Source: JALOOB01 sp964387985
GTDB taxonomy: Bacteria; Chloroflexota; Anaerolineae; CG2-30-64-16
Assembly: GCA_964387985.1 (NCBI GenBank)
Contig: CAYLZG010000001.1
Coordinates: 49,852 to 113,851 of the forward strand
Direction: 5' to 3'
DNA: 64,000 nucleotides
A model generated the notes under the pieces. It had not been told where the DNA came from. It saw only the letters and a list, made by a program, of their open reading frames with translations, and did no database searches. Position 1 is the first letter of the stretch. Each line of letters opens with the position of its first letter. A program made the translations under genes and the position numbers. Shown here piece after piece: positions 34,990 through 43,673 of the stretch.

Positions 34990-36090
34990 ATGGACAAGCG
35001 ACCACTCTATCTGCAAATCGCCGAATCTGTCCGGCAGGAGCTGCTCGAGGGGCGACTGCGCCCGGGCGCCGCGCTGCCATCCGTCCGCGAGATGGCCGAA
35101 AGATGGTCTTGCACGCCGGGGACCGTTCAGCAGGCTTACAAGGAATTGGCGCGGCAAGGCATCGCAGTGAGCCGGCCAGGCCAGGGCACGCACATCGGCA
35201 GTGGACCTCCGACCCTGGCAGGTGAAACACCATTGCGCCGCGCGACGGTTGTGCATCAGGCCGAGGCATTCCTATTGGAGATGCTTTCGGCCGGTTACAC
35301 GATCGCAGAGACCGAGAGTGGGTTTCGAGCAGCACTCGACCGCTGGCGCGCGCTGTCGACCGCAGTGCCGGATGCCAAACCCCAGGTTCTCCGCTTTGCC
35401 GGCAGTCATGACCCAGCGGTCTCACTGGTCGCCGCACACTTCGGCGAAATCTGCGCGGGGTGCAGCCTGCAGATTGCCTACGCGGGCAGTCTCGGTGGCT
35501 TGATCGCACTGGCGGAAGGGACCGCCGAAATGGCGGGGAGCCATTTGTGGGACGAGGAGAGCAATACATACAACGCTCCTTTCGTCCGGCGGCTATTGCC
35601 AGGACGCCGGGTGGCGCTGCTCACGCTGGCCCATCGCAGGCTAGGGCTGATCACGCCGCCGGGCAATCCCATGAACCTGGCTTCTCTGGCTGATCTGGCC
35701 CGGACCGGCATCCGCTTCGTCAACCGCCAGCGCGGCACCGGCACGCGCGTCTGGCTCGACGCCCAGTTGCGACGCGCCGGAATTGACGATTCGACTGTGG
35801 CAGGCTACAACCGCGAAGTCACTACTCATGCAGAAGTGGCGCGCGCAGTTGCTGAGAGCCAGGCAAACGCCGGCCTCGGCATCGAAGCCGCGGCCAGCTC
35901 CTATGGCTTGGGCTTCGTCCAGCTGACAACCGAGCCCTATGCCCTCATCATCCCTTCGGACTCCTGGTCCCTGCCTGCGGTGCAGGCGCTCGCCATGTGG
36001 CTGGCTTCTGCCGAGGCACGCGCTGCGATCGAGGCGCTGGGTGGCTACGATGCCCGGGAGGCTGGGCGCATTGTGTGGATAGAATCATAA
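34990..36090 (+). CDS. GntR-type HTH regulator fused to a periplasmic-binding-protein-like domain
   Basis: 366 residues. A GntR winged HTH occupies residues 1-70 (RPLYLQIAESVRQELLEGRLRPGAALPSVREMA, then GTVQQAYKELARQGI). From about 115 a PBP-like domain follows (LRFAGSHDPAVSLVAAHF; then RFVNRQRGTGTRVWLDAQL), similar to the PBP-like domain found with molybdate-type regulators. The ligand is thus probably a small anion or metabolite. One-component cytosolic regulator, 14 bp upstream of the M20 peptidase gene. Its target is not shown by the sequence. Confidence 0.82.
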   Translation: MDKRPLYLQIAESVRQELLEGRLRPGAALPSVREMAERWSCTPGTVQQAYKELARQGIAVSRPGQGTHIGSGPPTLAGETPLRRATVVHQAEAFLLEMLSAGYTIAETESGFRAALDRWRALSTAVPDAKPQVLRFAGSHDPAVSLVAAHFGEICAGCSLQIAYAGSLGGLIALAEGTAEMAGSHLWDEESNTYNAPFVRRLLPGRRVALLTLAHRRLGLITPPGNPMNLASLADLARTGIRFVNRQRGTGTRVWLDAQLRRAGIDDSTVAGYNREVTTHAEVARAVAESQANAGLGIEAAASSYGLGFVQLTTEPYALIIPSDSWSLPAVQALAMWLASAEARAAIEALGGYDAREAGRIVWIES

Positions 36091-36103
36091 ACAGAGGTGA
36101 AAC

Positions 36104-37189
36104 TTGATCAACGAAGAACGACTTGTCAAGACCTTTCTCGACCTGGTTGCCATCGACAGCCCATCGGGTGAAGAAGAGGCCATCAGCAAAGACCTCGTCC
36201 AACGCTTCTCAGCACTTGGCGGCGAGGTCGAAACGGACGAACTGCATAACCTGATCGCACGCTTCCCCGGGACGAACGGCGCCGATTGGTTGATGCTTAG
36301 CGCCCACATGGACACAGTGGGCAAGGATCGCGGAATCAAGCCGCAGATAAGGGATGGCATTATCTATTCGGACGGGACGACCATTCTCGGGGGAGATGAT
36401 AAGTCCGGCGTGGCAGCCATCCTGGAGACAATCGCATCGATCAAAGAAGATGGCCTGCCCCATCCGCCGCTGGAAGCGGTCATCTCTGTGAGCGAGGAAG
36501 TGGGCCTCGCGGGTGCTCGCTCGTTGGATAAGGGCAGGCTGCACTCAAAGCGCGGCTACGTCCTGGATTCGGGCGGGCCATCAGGGGTGGTGGTCACCCG
36601 CGCGCCGAGCCAGGACAGCTTGGAGGTTAAGGTTCATGGGCGAACCGCGCACGCCGGAGCGGAACCAGAAAACGGCATCAACGCAATCCGGGTTGCCAGC
36701 CAGGCAATTGCCGCAATGCCTCTTGGGAGGATCGATCCAGAAACCACCGCCAATATCGGCCTGATTCAAGGCGGAGTTGCCACCAATATCGTGCCTGACT
36801 ACGTCTTCATCAAGGGCGAGGCGCGCAGCCACAGTGAGGAGAAGCTGGCCGCACAGACCGCGGCCATGGCCTTCGCATTCCAGGATGCCGCTAACCAAAG
36901 CGGCGCGCGCATCGAATTGAAGGTCAAGCGGATGTACAGCTGCTATAAGCTATCCGATGACCACCCCGTCGTAGCCGCTGCAGTTGCGGCTATCGAAAAA
37001 CTGGGCTGGACACCCATCATCAAAGGCTCGGGCGGCGGCACCGATGCCAATATCTACGCAGAGCACGGAATCCAGTGCGCCATCCTGAGCACGGGCATGG
37101 CTGAGGTGCACACGCCGAACGAGCATATCGCCATCACCGATATGGCGAACGCGGCCCGCCTGCTCCGGGAGATCGTCACGGCTGTGTAG
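36104..37189 (+). CDS. M20 family peptidase (PepT2-like)
   Basis: 361 residues from a TTG at 36104 with GAGGTG 5 nt upstream; no ATG lies nearby. Zinc-site residues: H68 and D70 in SAHMDTVG, D98/D99 in ILGGDDKSG, E131/E132 in VSEEVG, and the C-terminal histidine in MAEVHTPNEHI. A dimerisation lid lies at about 185-295 (VHGRTAHAGAEPENGINAI). Cleaves small peptides or acylated amino acids in the cytosol. Follows the GntR-type regulator gene directly. Confidence 0.9.
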   Translation: MINEERLVKTFLDLVAIDSPSGEEEAISKDLVQRFSALGGEVETDELHNLIARFPGTNGADWLMLSAHMDTVGKDRGIKPQIRDGIIYSDGTTILGGDDKSGVAAILETIASIKEDGLPHPPLEAVISVSEEVGLAGARSLDKGRLHSKRGYVLDSGGPSGVVVTRAPSQDSLEVKVHGRTAHAGAEPENGINAIRVASQAIAAMPLGRIDPETTANIGLIQGGVATNIVPDYVFIKGEARSHSEEKLAAQTAAMAFAFQDAANQSGARIELKVKRMYSCYKLSDDHPVVAAAVAAIEKLGWTPIIKGSGGGTDANIYAEHGIQCAILSTGMAEVHTPNEHIAITDMANAARLLREIVTAV

Positions 37190-37223
37190 AGCGGATTGCT
37201 GTAGTTCCGAAAGGAGGCGCGTC

Positions 37224-38240
37224 GTGCCACGATTGATTCCGGTCATGCTGGTGCATGGATTTGACGGCGCGCCTTCTAGCTGGACCGAGTCTGGTTTTCG
37301 CCAGCACCTGATCCTCAAGGGCAACCTGGACCCAAATCTGATCCGCACCTTTGACTATGGGATCGCTCCAGACGGGACTTACAACAATCGCGGTGACCTG
37401 CGCGAGATCGCCAGCCGGCTGGCCGGCGCCAACCTGTTGCCTGAAGATCGATTCCTGTGCAGCGTCGATCAACTCAGCGACAACAGCGTGGCGCGCGGGG
37501 GTCCAGCGGAGGTGACACTGATCGCACACAGTCTTGGTGGCATCGTCTGCCGTTACTACCTGAGCCGGGCGATGCGCGACGACTGGGGCACGCTCTATCG
37601 CGGCAATGTGGGACGCCTCATCACCATCGGCAGTCCTCACCGCGGGGTCGACCTCGCGCGGCTCATTGACCTCGTCCCGCGCGGCTCACTGATGTGGCGG
37701 TTTATCCGGCTACTGGAAAAGCTGGGCCTTGCGCCGGCCCGACCTGCCACAACAGTCGAACAGCTGCAGGCCGCACTACACGCCCAACAAATGGCGGCAC
37801 GAACCACTGGCAACCCGGACTTGCCGGAAAACCGCATCTTGCTCACAGACTCGCCTGTTTACCGCCAGCTGCACCCCGACAGCCCGATATTGGCCGAACT
37901 GAACAAGCCGGGGATGATGCCGGCGCACATCGCCTGTCACACGATCTACGGCGACATCCGCTATTCCATCACGATTCGGGCGAACCGCATCACACTGATC
38001 GATCAGTCGGTCAGCTTCGGCGACATGGTCGTGGCGGCCGAGAGCGCGCAAGAAATCCCGAACGCGGCGTGTACATCTCACCCGTTCGTTGACGGCAGGA
38101 GCATCACAATGACCCTGACAACCGGACCGGCGCTGCCCGAGGCGCGCTCCCTGATCGACGCCCTGCCGGCCGTTGCTCATCACCGGCAGCTGGCGAACCC
38201 AGAGATTCAAGCGGCCGTTCTCTCGATTCTGGCGCCATGA
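37224..38240 (+). CDS. Alpha/beta hydrolase, lipase/PGAP1-like
   Basis: 338 residues from a GTG at 37224 with AAAGGAGG 6 nt upstream, the clearest ribosome-binding site in the window. N-terminal VMLVHGFDGAPSSW gives the oxyanion HG; nucleophile S103 in AHSLGG; a conserved ITIGSPHRGVDLARLID follows, as in lipases and PGAP1-like esterases. No signal peptide is visible, so it is probably cytosolic. The stop overlaps the next gene's ATG (ATGA). Substrate unknown. Confidence 0.85.
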   Translation: MPRLIPVMLVHGFDGAPSSWTESGFRQHLILKGNLDPNLIRTFDYGIAPDGTYNNRGDLREIASRLAGANLLPEDRFLCSVDQLSDNSVARGGPAEVTLIAHSLGGIVCRYYLSRAMRDDWGTLYRGNVGRLITIGSPHRGVDLARLIDLVPRGSLMWRFIRLLEKLGLAPARPATTVEQLQAALHAQQMAARTTGNPDLPENRILLTDSPVYRQLHPDSPILAELNKPGMMPAHIACHTIYGDIRYSITIRANRITLIDQSVSFGDMVVAAESAQEIPNAACTSHPFVDGRSITMTLTTGPALPEARSLIDALPAVAHHRQLANPEIQAAVLSILAP

Positions 38241-38941
38241 AAGCATTCAGAGTCGCCTTACGCGCCTTGATCAGCTTCTACAATGAGCTGTTCTTTCTCA
38301 TTGGCCTGAGTTTGTTGTGGTGGGCAACCGGAGGCGTCTTCGTTGGCTTAGCCATTGCCTTCGGCTATTTGGCCCTTTCAACCGGTGGCATCTGGTGGAT
38401 CGCGCCTGTTCTCGCGATACCTGCCGGCCCGGCCATTATTGCGTTAGCCGCGGTGGTCCGCCGCTGCGCGCGAGACCAACATGTGGACCGCAGCCAATAC
38501 TTCGAGGCTTTCAGGACGCAGTGGAAGCAGGGCCTGGCACTGAATGCCATCGGAATGGTGATCCTCAGCCTGCTGTTTCTGAACCTCATCTTCTACCTCT
38601 ACCAAACGGCAACGGTGCTCCGGGTATTCGGCATCATGTGGGGCTACCTGACGGTTTTCTGGCTGAGTGTCCAGCTTTATGTCTACCCCTTCTTCGCCGC
38701 GTTAGAGAAACCGACTGTTCTCTCCAGTCTGCGGATGGCCGCGCTTGCCGTCCTGGCGAACCCACTTTTCTCCCTGTTGTTGCTGGCACTCGCGGGGGTG
38801 GTAACTGCCGTTAACGTAGCTCTGGCCATAACGGTGCTGATCGCCTGGCCCGCGCTGATGGCGCTGCTCGGGGAACATGGGCTGCTGCTGATCCTTGAGG
38901 TGGCGGGCATGAAGAAGGATACCGGCGACTCCGGATCCTGA
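38237..38941 (+). CDS. DUF624-like membrane protein
   Basis: 234 residues with about five hydrophobic segments (11-55, 62-76, 98-120, 130-150, 165-205). N-terminal pattern ALISFYNELFFLIGLSLLWW and RSQYFEAFRTQWKQG resembles YesL/DUF624 membrane proteins. Overlaps the upstream lipase stop (ATGA). Convergent with the AIR-synthase-like gene. Function unknown. Confidence 0.7.
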   Translation: MKAFRVALRALISFYNELFFLIGLSLLWWATGGVFVGLAIAFGYLALSTGGIWWIAPVLAIPAGPAIIALAAVVRRCARDQHVDRSQYFEAFRTQWKQGLALNAIGMVILSLLFLNLIFYLYQTATVLRVFGIMWGYLTVFWLSVQLYVYPFFAALEKPTVLSSLRMAALAVLANPLFSLLLLALAGVVTAVNVALAITVLIAWPALMALLGEHGLLLILEVAGMKKDTGDSGS

Positions 38942-38980
38942 CGACTGTCGTTGGCCGGTTGTGCGCCGGTACCAGGTGCA

Positions 38981-40006
38981 TCAGCCGGAGAAGATCTTCG
39001 TAATCTCATCCGTGGCAAACAGCGGCCAGGCAACAGGTTGGCCGCCTCGCAATGCAACCAGGCCCTCGTCTGCCGCGGTGACGCGGCCGATCAGGGTTGT
39101 GGGGTAGCCGTATGCCGAAAGCTCGGCACACAGCCGCGCCTCGTCTGCCGCTGCAACAGTCATCAATATCGCTCCGGACGCGATGGTCCCCAATGGGTCC
39201 AGGCCAAACTCCCGGCACAGCGCCGCGCCTTCGGGCACTATCGGGATGCGATCCAGATCGATGCGCAGCCCCACCCCCGCACCTCGTCCCATTTCCAGCA
39301 GGCCAGTCATGATGCCGCCCTCAGTCGGATCGTGCATCGCATGGACCTCGGCGATTTCAGTGGCTAACAGAGCAGGCGCCACAACGCTGATGCCGGGCTC
39401 ATGCAAGAAGTTCTGGGTGCGGCGAATGAAATCTGCTTCGTAGCCTCGCTGGCGGAGAATCTCAGCGCGCTCCAGCGCGATCAGAGCGGTTCCCTCGATG
39501 GGCACAGCCTTGACCAGCAGCACGCCATCGCCCACCCGCGCGCCCGCGGTCATGAGCAATTGCTCCGGCGCCACCTCACCGAGCATGGTCCCGCTCACGA
39601 GCGGTCGATTGAGATCGACCGTGATCTCCGTATGCCCACCGGCCAGGCTCACCCCCAGTGCCGCACAGGCATCGGAGATTTGCTGAAAGATGTTCTCTGC
39701 CAGCTCAGCGGTGGCCTTGCCCTCGGGCAGCAGTACGGTCGCCAGGAACCATCGCGGCCTCGCTCCCATAACAGCCACATCGTTTGCGTTGACGTTGACC
39801 GCATACCAGCCGATCTCGCTCGTGGCAAAGGTGATCGGATCGGTCTTCGCCACCAGGTAGCGATCGCCGAGATCGAACACAGCCGCATCTTCCCCCGCGC
39901 GCGGGCCAACGATGATGCGCGGATCTTGAGGCGCAAAACGCGTGAGCAGTTTCTCCAGGAACGAAAGTGGCAATTTGCCGGCAGGCAACAGGGTGGGCTC
40001 AGACAT
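38981..40006 (-). CDS. AIR synthase-related protein (HypE/ThiL-like fold)
   Basis: 341 residues from ATG at 40006, which has GAGG 5 nt upstream. Pattern of the PurM/HypE superfamily: GEDAAVFDLGDRYLVAKTDPI, WYAVNVNANDVAVMGARPRWF, SLAGGHTEIT and HDPTEGGIMTGLLEM. These are the ATP-binding and Gly-rich segments of AIR synthase-like ATPases. HypE ends with a C-terminal cysteine that carbamoyl transfer needs; this protein ends TKIFSG without one, so it is probably not HypE. Function unknown. Confidence 0.83.
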   Translation of the reverse strand: MSEPTLLPAGKLPLSFLEKLLTRFAPQDPRIIVGPRAGEDAAVFDLGDRYLVAKTDPITFATSEIGWYAVNVNANDVAVMGARPRWFLATVLLPEGKATAELAENIFQQISDACAALGVSLAGGHTEITVDLNRPLVSGTMLGEVAPEQLLMTAGARVGDGVLLVKAVPIEGTALIALERAEILRQRGYEADFIRRTQNFLHEPGISVVAPALLATEIAEVHAMHDPTEGGIMTGLLEMGRGAGVGLRIDLDRIPIVPEGAALCREFGLDPLGTIASGAILMTVAAADEARLCAELSAYGYPTTLIGRVTAADEGLVALRGGQPVAWPLFATDEITKIFSG

Positions 40007-40098
40007 CAATCCTCGATATTATCTTGTGATCGCTAGCACAGCCAGCAGACGCGTATGATAGACCACGCTCGCACCCCTGTCAACGCGGGCTTGTAGAG

Positions 40099-40104
40099 TA
40101 TAAT
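40099..40104 (+). promoter_or_regulatory. -10 element placing the helicase transcript start at the ATG
   Basis: Consensus TATAAT followed by 6 nt and the ATG at 40111, so the start would fall on or next to the start codon. No clear -35 is present, and no Shine-Dalgarno. Confidence 0.55.
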
Positions 40105-40110
40105 GACGAC

Positions 40111-42741
40111 ATGTCTGTCGAGTCTGCCCTCGAGGCGCTGCGATTCTCGCCTCGGTTTATGAGCAACGTCGTGCGGTGGGAGCGAGTCCCTGCACAAGCG
40201 CCCCGGTTTGGACCCTTCCCGGAGGGCCTGGACGAGGGTCTCTTGAATGCGCTGTCTGCGCGTGGGATCAATAGTCTCTACACGCATCAGGCGGCAAGCG
40301 TGACAGCCGCCCTCACGGGCGAGCATGTTGTGGTGGCCACGCCTGCGGCGAGCGGAAAGACGCTTTGCTACAATCTTCCCGTGCTGCAGCGCCTGCTCAG
40401 TGATCCGCGCGCTCGCGCACTGTACCTCTTTCCAACAAAGGCGCTAGGCCACGACCAGCTTGCAGAACTGACTACGTTGCTTGCCACCACATCGCTCCGG
40501 GCGCTTGCCGCTGCCTACGACGGCGACACCCCTTCCGCCCAGCGTCCCAATATCCGCGCCAACTCACGCATTATCCTCTCCAACCCGGACATGCTTCACA
40601 TGGCCATCCTGCCACAGCACCCGCGCTGGGCGGCCTTCTTCGCCGCGCTGCGCGTTGTGGTCATCGATGAGATGCACGTCTATCGAGGCGTCTTCGGATC
40701 GCACTTCGCCAACGTGCTGAGGCGGCTGCGCCGCATCTGCCGGTTCTATGGTGCGGGAGCTGCCCCGCAGTTCATCCTTGCATCCGCCACCATCGCCAAC
40801 CCCGGCGAGCTCGCCGAGCGGCTCGTCGAAGCGCCCGTCACCGTCGTAGGACCGCAGCAGGATGGTGCACCACAGGGCGAGAAGCACATCCTTTTCTACA
40901 ATCCACCTGTAGTCGATCCCGACCTGGGGATCCGCCGGAGCACTGTCCACGAATCGGCAGACATTGCGGCTCACTTCGTCGAACACGATGTGCAGACCAT
41001 CGTTTTCGGCCGCGCGCGCCTTGCAACAGAGTTGATGTTGACACACCTCCGCGAGGCTCTGCCCGCACACGAACGCAACAGCGCGCGTGGCTACCGCGGA
41101 GGCTACCTGCCGGCCGATCGCCGCGCAATCGAGCAGGGCTTGCGAAAGGGTGAGGTGCGTGCAGTGGTGGCAACGAATGCGCTCGAACTGGGCATCGATA
41201 TCGGACGCCTGGACGCGGCCATTCTCGCCGGGCACCCCGGAACCATTGCCAGCGCCCGGCAGCAGATGGGTCGAGCGGGACGCCGGCAGGGCGCATCCGT
41301 CGCCGTGTTCGTAGCCGGAGCGGGACCGCTCGACCAATACATCGTGACCCATCCCCGGTGGCTGCTCGAACGCTCGCCCGAACATGCACGCATCAACGCC
41401 GACAATGAGATCATCCTGGCGGGCCATCTCACCTGCGCAGCGGCAGAACTGCCATTGCAGGCCGCTGAGGAGCCTGGCTTGCCCGGCTTGCGTGGCAATC
41501 AGGACGCTGCGGACAGCCATGCCATGACTACGGGACTGCTCGCCGATCTCGTTGAGGCTGGCCAGCTTTATCTCTCAGGCGGCCGTTACTTCTGGGCAGG
41601 CGAAGGCAATCCGGCCCAGGCCCTGGGCCTGCGCAGCGCAGGAAATGACCGGATCGTCATTCAGGCGCGGGGTGCGGATGGCAAACCGGTGACTATCGGT
41701 GAAGTCGACCGCGGGAGCGTGCCATTGCTGCTCTACGAAGGAGCGATTTACCTGCACGAGGGAACATCGTATGTGGTGGAGCGGCTCGACTGGAGCGCGG
41801 GCCTGGCCGCGGTACGAGCAGTCGAAGCCGATTTCTACACGCGTCCGATCACGGCGGAAAAGATCGAGATACTTGCGGTTCATGAACCCGATGAGGATGA
41901 GGAGGGCCAGCAGGGTTCCTCCACCCAAATGCTGCCTGTCGTGCGTGGCTGGGGCGATGTGCGCGTGATCTCCAAGGCCACAGGCTATAGGATCCTCCGC
42001 CGCACTACCGGTGAAGTGCTGGGTTTCGGAGAAGTGGATCTGCCCGAACAGACGATGGAGACCCAAGGTTGCTGGTTGGCATTTCCCGAACACACGATCG
42101 AGGCTCTCAAAGCTGCAGGTGTGTGGCTGTCAGATGCCAATGACTACGGCCCCCTGTGGACGGCGACGAGAAACGCCGTCCGCCAGCGCGATGGCTATCG
42201 CTGTCAGGGCTGTGGTACGGTCGAGATGGGTGGCCGCCAACATGATGTTCATCACAAGATTCCGTTTCGCGCGTTCGTCGCGGACGCCGGCCGGCGGGAA
42301 AACCTGCCGGCAGAGCTCGCCTGGCAAGTGGCCAACCGGATGGACAATTTGGTCACGCTCTGCCAGTCCTGCCATCACCGCGCTGAGTCAGGTGTGCGCA
42401 CCCGTTCCGGTCTCGGCGGTGCTTCCGCTCTGATCGAAGGCATCGCACCACTGTTTCTCATGTGCGATGGCCGTGATCTCGGAATTGTTGCCGAGCCACT
42501 GGACGCCGCAACTGGGATGCCGACCATCACAATATACGAGAGGACGCCGGGCGGCGTAGGATATGCCGAGCAGTTGTACGCGTCGATGCCTGATGTCCTG
42601 CGTGCGGCACTCGATCTTGTGTCCACCTGTCCTTGCGAGAACGGCTGCCCCGCATGCGTAGGTCCCGTCCTGGAGCACGAGTATGCGTTGGATACCAAGG
42701 TGCTTACGGAGGCCTTGTTGCGCGCTGCCCTTTTGATATAG
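40111..42741 (+). CDS. MrfA/YprA-type DEAD/DEAH helicase with HNH nuclease inserted in the DUF1998 region
   Basis: 876 residues. Helicase motif I is ATPAASGKT (76-84), motif II is DEMH (186-189), and motif VI is QQMGRAGRRQ. The C-terminal region is DUF1998, with PLFLMCDGRDLG and cysteines CPCENGCPACVG (about 840-851). Between them, at about residues 688-760, lies an HNH module: YRCQGCG, HHKIPF and LVTLCQSCHH. Bacillus MrfA is a 3'-5' helicase for mitomycin-lesion repair; here the HNH could add nicking. No SD sequence precedes the ATG; a TATAAT ends 6 nt before it. Not in a visible defence island. Confidence 0.87.
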   Translation: MSVESALEALRFSPRFMSNVVRWERVPAQAPRFGPFPEGLDEGLLNALSARGINSLYTHQAASVTAALTGEHVVVATPAASGKTLCYNLPVLQRLLSDPRARALYLFPTKALGHDQLAELTTLLATTSLRALAAAYDGDTPSAQRPNIRANSRIILSNPDMLHMAILPQHPRWAAFFAALRVVVIDEMHVYRGVFGSHFANVLRRLRRICRFYGAGAAPQFILASATIANPGELAERLVEAPVTVVGPQQDGAPQGEKHILFYNPPVVDPDLGIRRSTVHESADIAAHFVEHDVQTIVFGRARLATELMLTHLREALPAHERNSARGYRGGYLPADRRAIEQGLRKGEVRAVVATNALELGIDIGRLDAAILAGHPGTIASARQQMGRAGRRQGASVAVFVAGAGPLDQYIVTHPRWLLERSPEHARINADNEIILAGHLTCAAAELPLQAAEEPGLPGLRGNQDAADSHAMTTGLLADLVEAGQLYLSGGRYFWAGEGNPAQALGLRSAGNDRIVIQARGADGKPVTIGEVDRGSVPLLLYEGAIYLHEGTSYVVERLDWSAGLAAVRAVEADFYTRPITAEKIEILAVHEPDEDEEGQQGSSTQMLPVVRGWGDVRVISKATGYRILRRTTGEVLGFGEVDLPEQTMETQGCWLAFPEHTIEALKAAGVWLSDANDYGPLWTATRNAVRQRDGYRCQGCGTVEMGGRQHDVHHKIPFRAFVADAGRRENLPAELAWQVANRMDNLVTLCQSCHHRAESGVRTRSGLGGASALIEGIAPLFLMCDGRDLGIVAEPLDAATGMPTITIYERTPGGVGYAEQLYASMPDVLRAALDLVSTCPCENGCPACVGPVLEHEYALDTKVLTEALLRAALLI

Positions 42742-42745
42742 CCGT

Positions 42746-42773
42746 TTGCGTGAGATCATAAGGATGTTATAAT
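42746..42773 (+). promoter_or_regulatory. Promoter of the sphingolipid operon
   Basis: TTGCGT (42746-42751), 16-bp spacer, TATAAT (42768-42773). Predicted start near 42780, about 42 nt before the ATG at 42822. Confidence 0.55.
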
Positions 42774-42821
42774 GTCACCGACACCTCACGCGGACCATTC
42801 CACCAACAGAGCATTCCATTC

Positions 42822-43649
42822 ATGACCTTCCGCGACCAAGTTGTTCTCATCACTGGCGGTTCGAGCGGCATCGGACTGGCAACGGCACGGCGCCTTGCAC
42901 AGAAGGGCGCACATGTCTGGCTGGTGGCGCGCACGCCAGAACGCCTTGCAGATGCGCTGAGAGAGGTTCAGGACGCTTGCCAATGCTCCGATCAGAAATG
43001 CGGCGTCGTACCTGCAGATGTTGCCGATCCGAACCAGGCCGAGGCCGCGGTGGCAGAGGTAACGCGGCTTGCCGGATTGCCCGATATCCTTATCAATTCG
43101 CACGGCGTCGCCCGGCCGGGCTATTTCCAGGAGCTCGACCTCAGTGTCTTTCGCGAGATGATGGATATCAATTTCTTCGGTGCGCTGCATACGATTCGGG
43201 CCATCACCCCCGGCATGATTGAGCGCGGTTCAGGACACATCGTCAACGTCGCATCGGGGGCGGCGCTGGTGGCCTCATTTGGCTATACGGCTTATAGCGC
43301 GTCCAAACACGCGCTGCGCGGACTCACCGAAGTGCTGCGGCTCGAGCTCAAGCCACACAATATCCGCGTATCCATCGTCTACCCGCCCGACACCGACACA
43401 CCACAGCTCGCCTGGGAGACACCGTATAAACCGCCTGAGACGCGCGCCGTGTACGGCGGCACCGTGATCTCGCCCGACAGCGTCGCGCGTTCGATCATCA
43501 ACGGGATAGAGCGCAGACGCTATTCCATTACGCCCGGAATTGAGATGACGGCCGTCGCTCATCTGGTACAGCTTCTGGGCGAAGCGCAGTTTCCCGTGCT
43601 GGACCGCCTTATTGCCCGTTCACAACGCAAGCTTGCACATCGTTCGTAG
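42822..43649 (+). CDS. Short-chain dehydrogenase, 3-ketodihydrosphingosine reductase-like
   Basis: 275 residues. NADP-binding TGGSSGIG at residues 11-18, NSHGVARPG in the NNAG position, and catalytic S145, Y158 and K162 (YTAYSASK). The C-terminal IRVSIVYPPDTDTPQL is shared with KDSR, the eukaryotic reductase of 3-ketosphinganine (IVYPPDTDTPG-like). First gene of the four-gene unit with a ceramide-synthase-like GNAT, an epimerase-type reductase and serine palmitoyltransferase, so reduction of the 3-keto product is the likely job. KDSR-like function is inferred; the SDR family itself is certain. Confidence 0.85.
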   Translation: MTFRDQVVLITGGSSGIGLATARRLAQKGAHVWLVARTPERLADALREVQDACQCSDQKCGVVPADVADPNQAEAAVAEVTRLAGLPDILINSHGVARPGYFQELDLSVFREMMDINFFGALHTIRAITPGMIERGSGHIVNVASGAALVASFGYTAYSASKHALRGLTEVLRLELKPHNIRVSIVYPPDTDTPQLAWETPYKPPETRAVYGGTVISPDSVARSIINGIERRRYSITPGIEMTAVAHLVQLLGEAQFPVLDRLIARSQRKLAHRS

Positions 43650-43673
43650 TCCACAACTCCTGGGGGAGGCATC

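Noticed and set aside
38981..40006. hypE or selD identity
   Set aside because: Lacks the C-terminal cysteine of HypE and the N-terminal Cys/Sec loop of SelD; no hydrogenase or selenium genes nearby.
40111..42741. Defence island around the HNH helicase
   Set aside because: Neighbours are an AIR-synthase-like gene and lipid genes, with no other defence genes.
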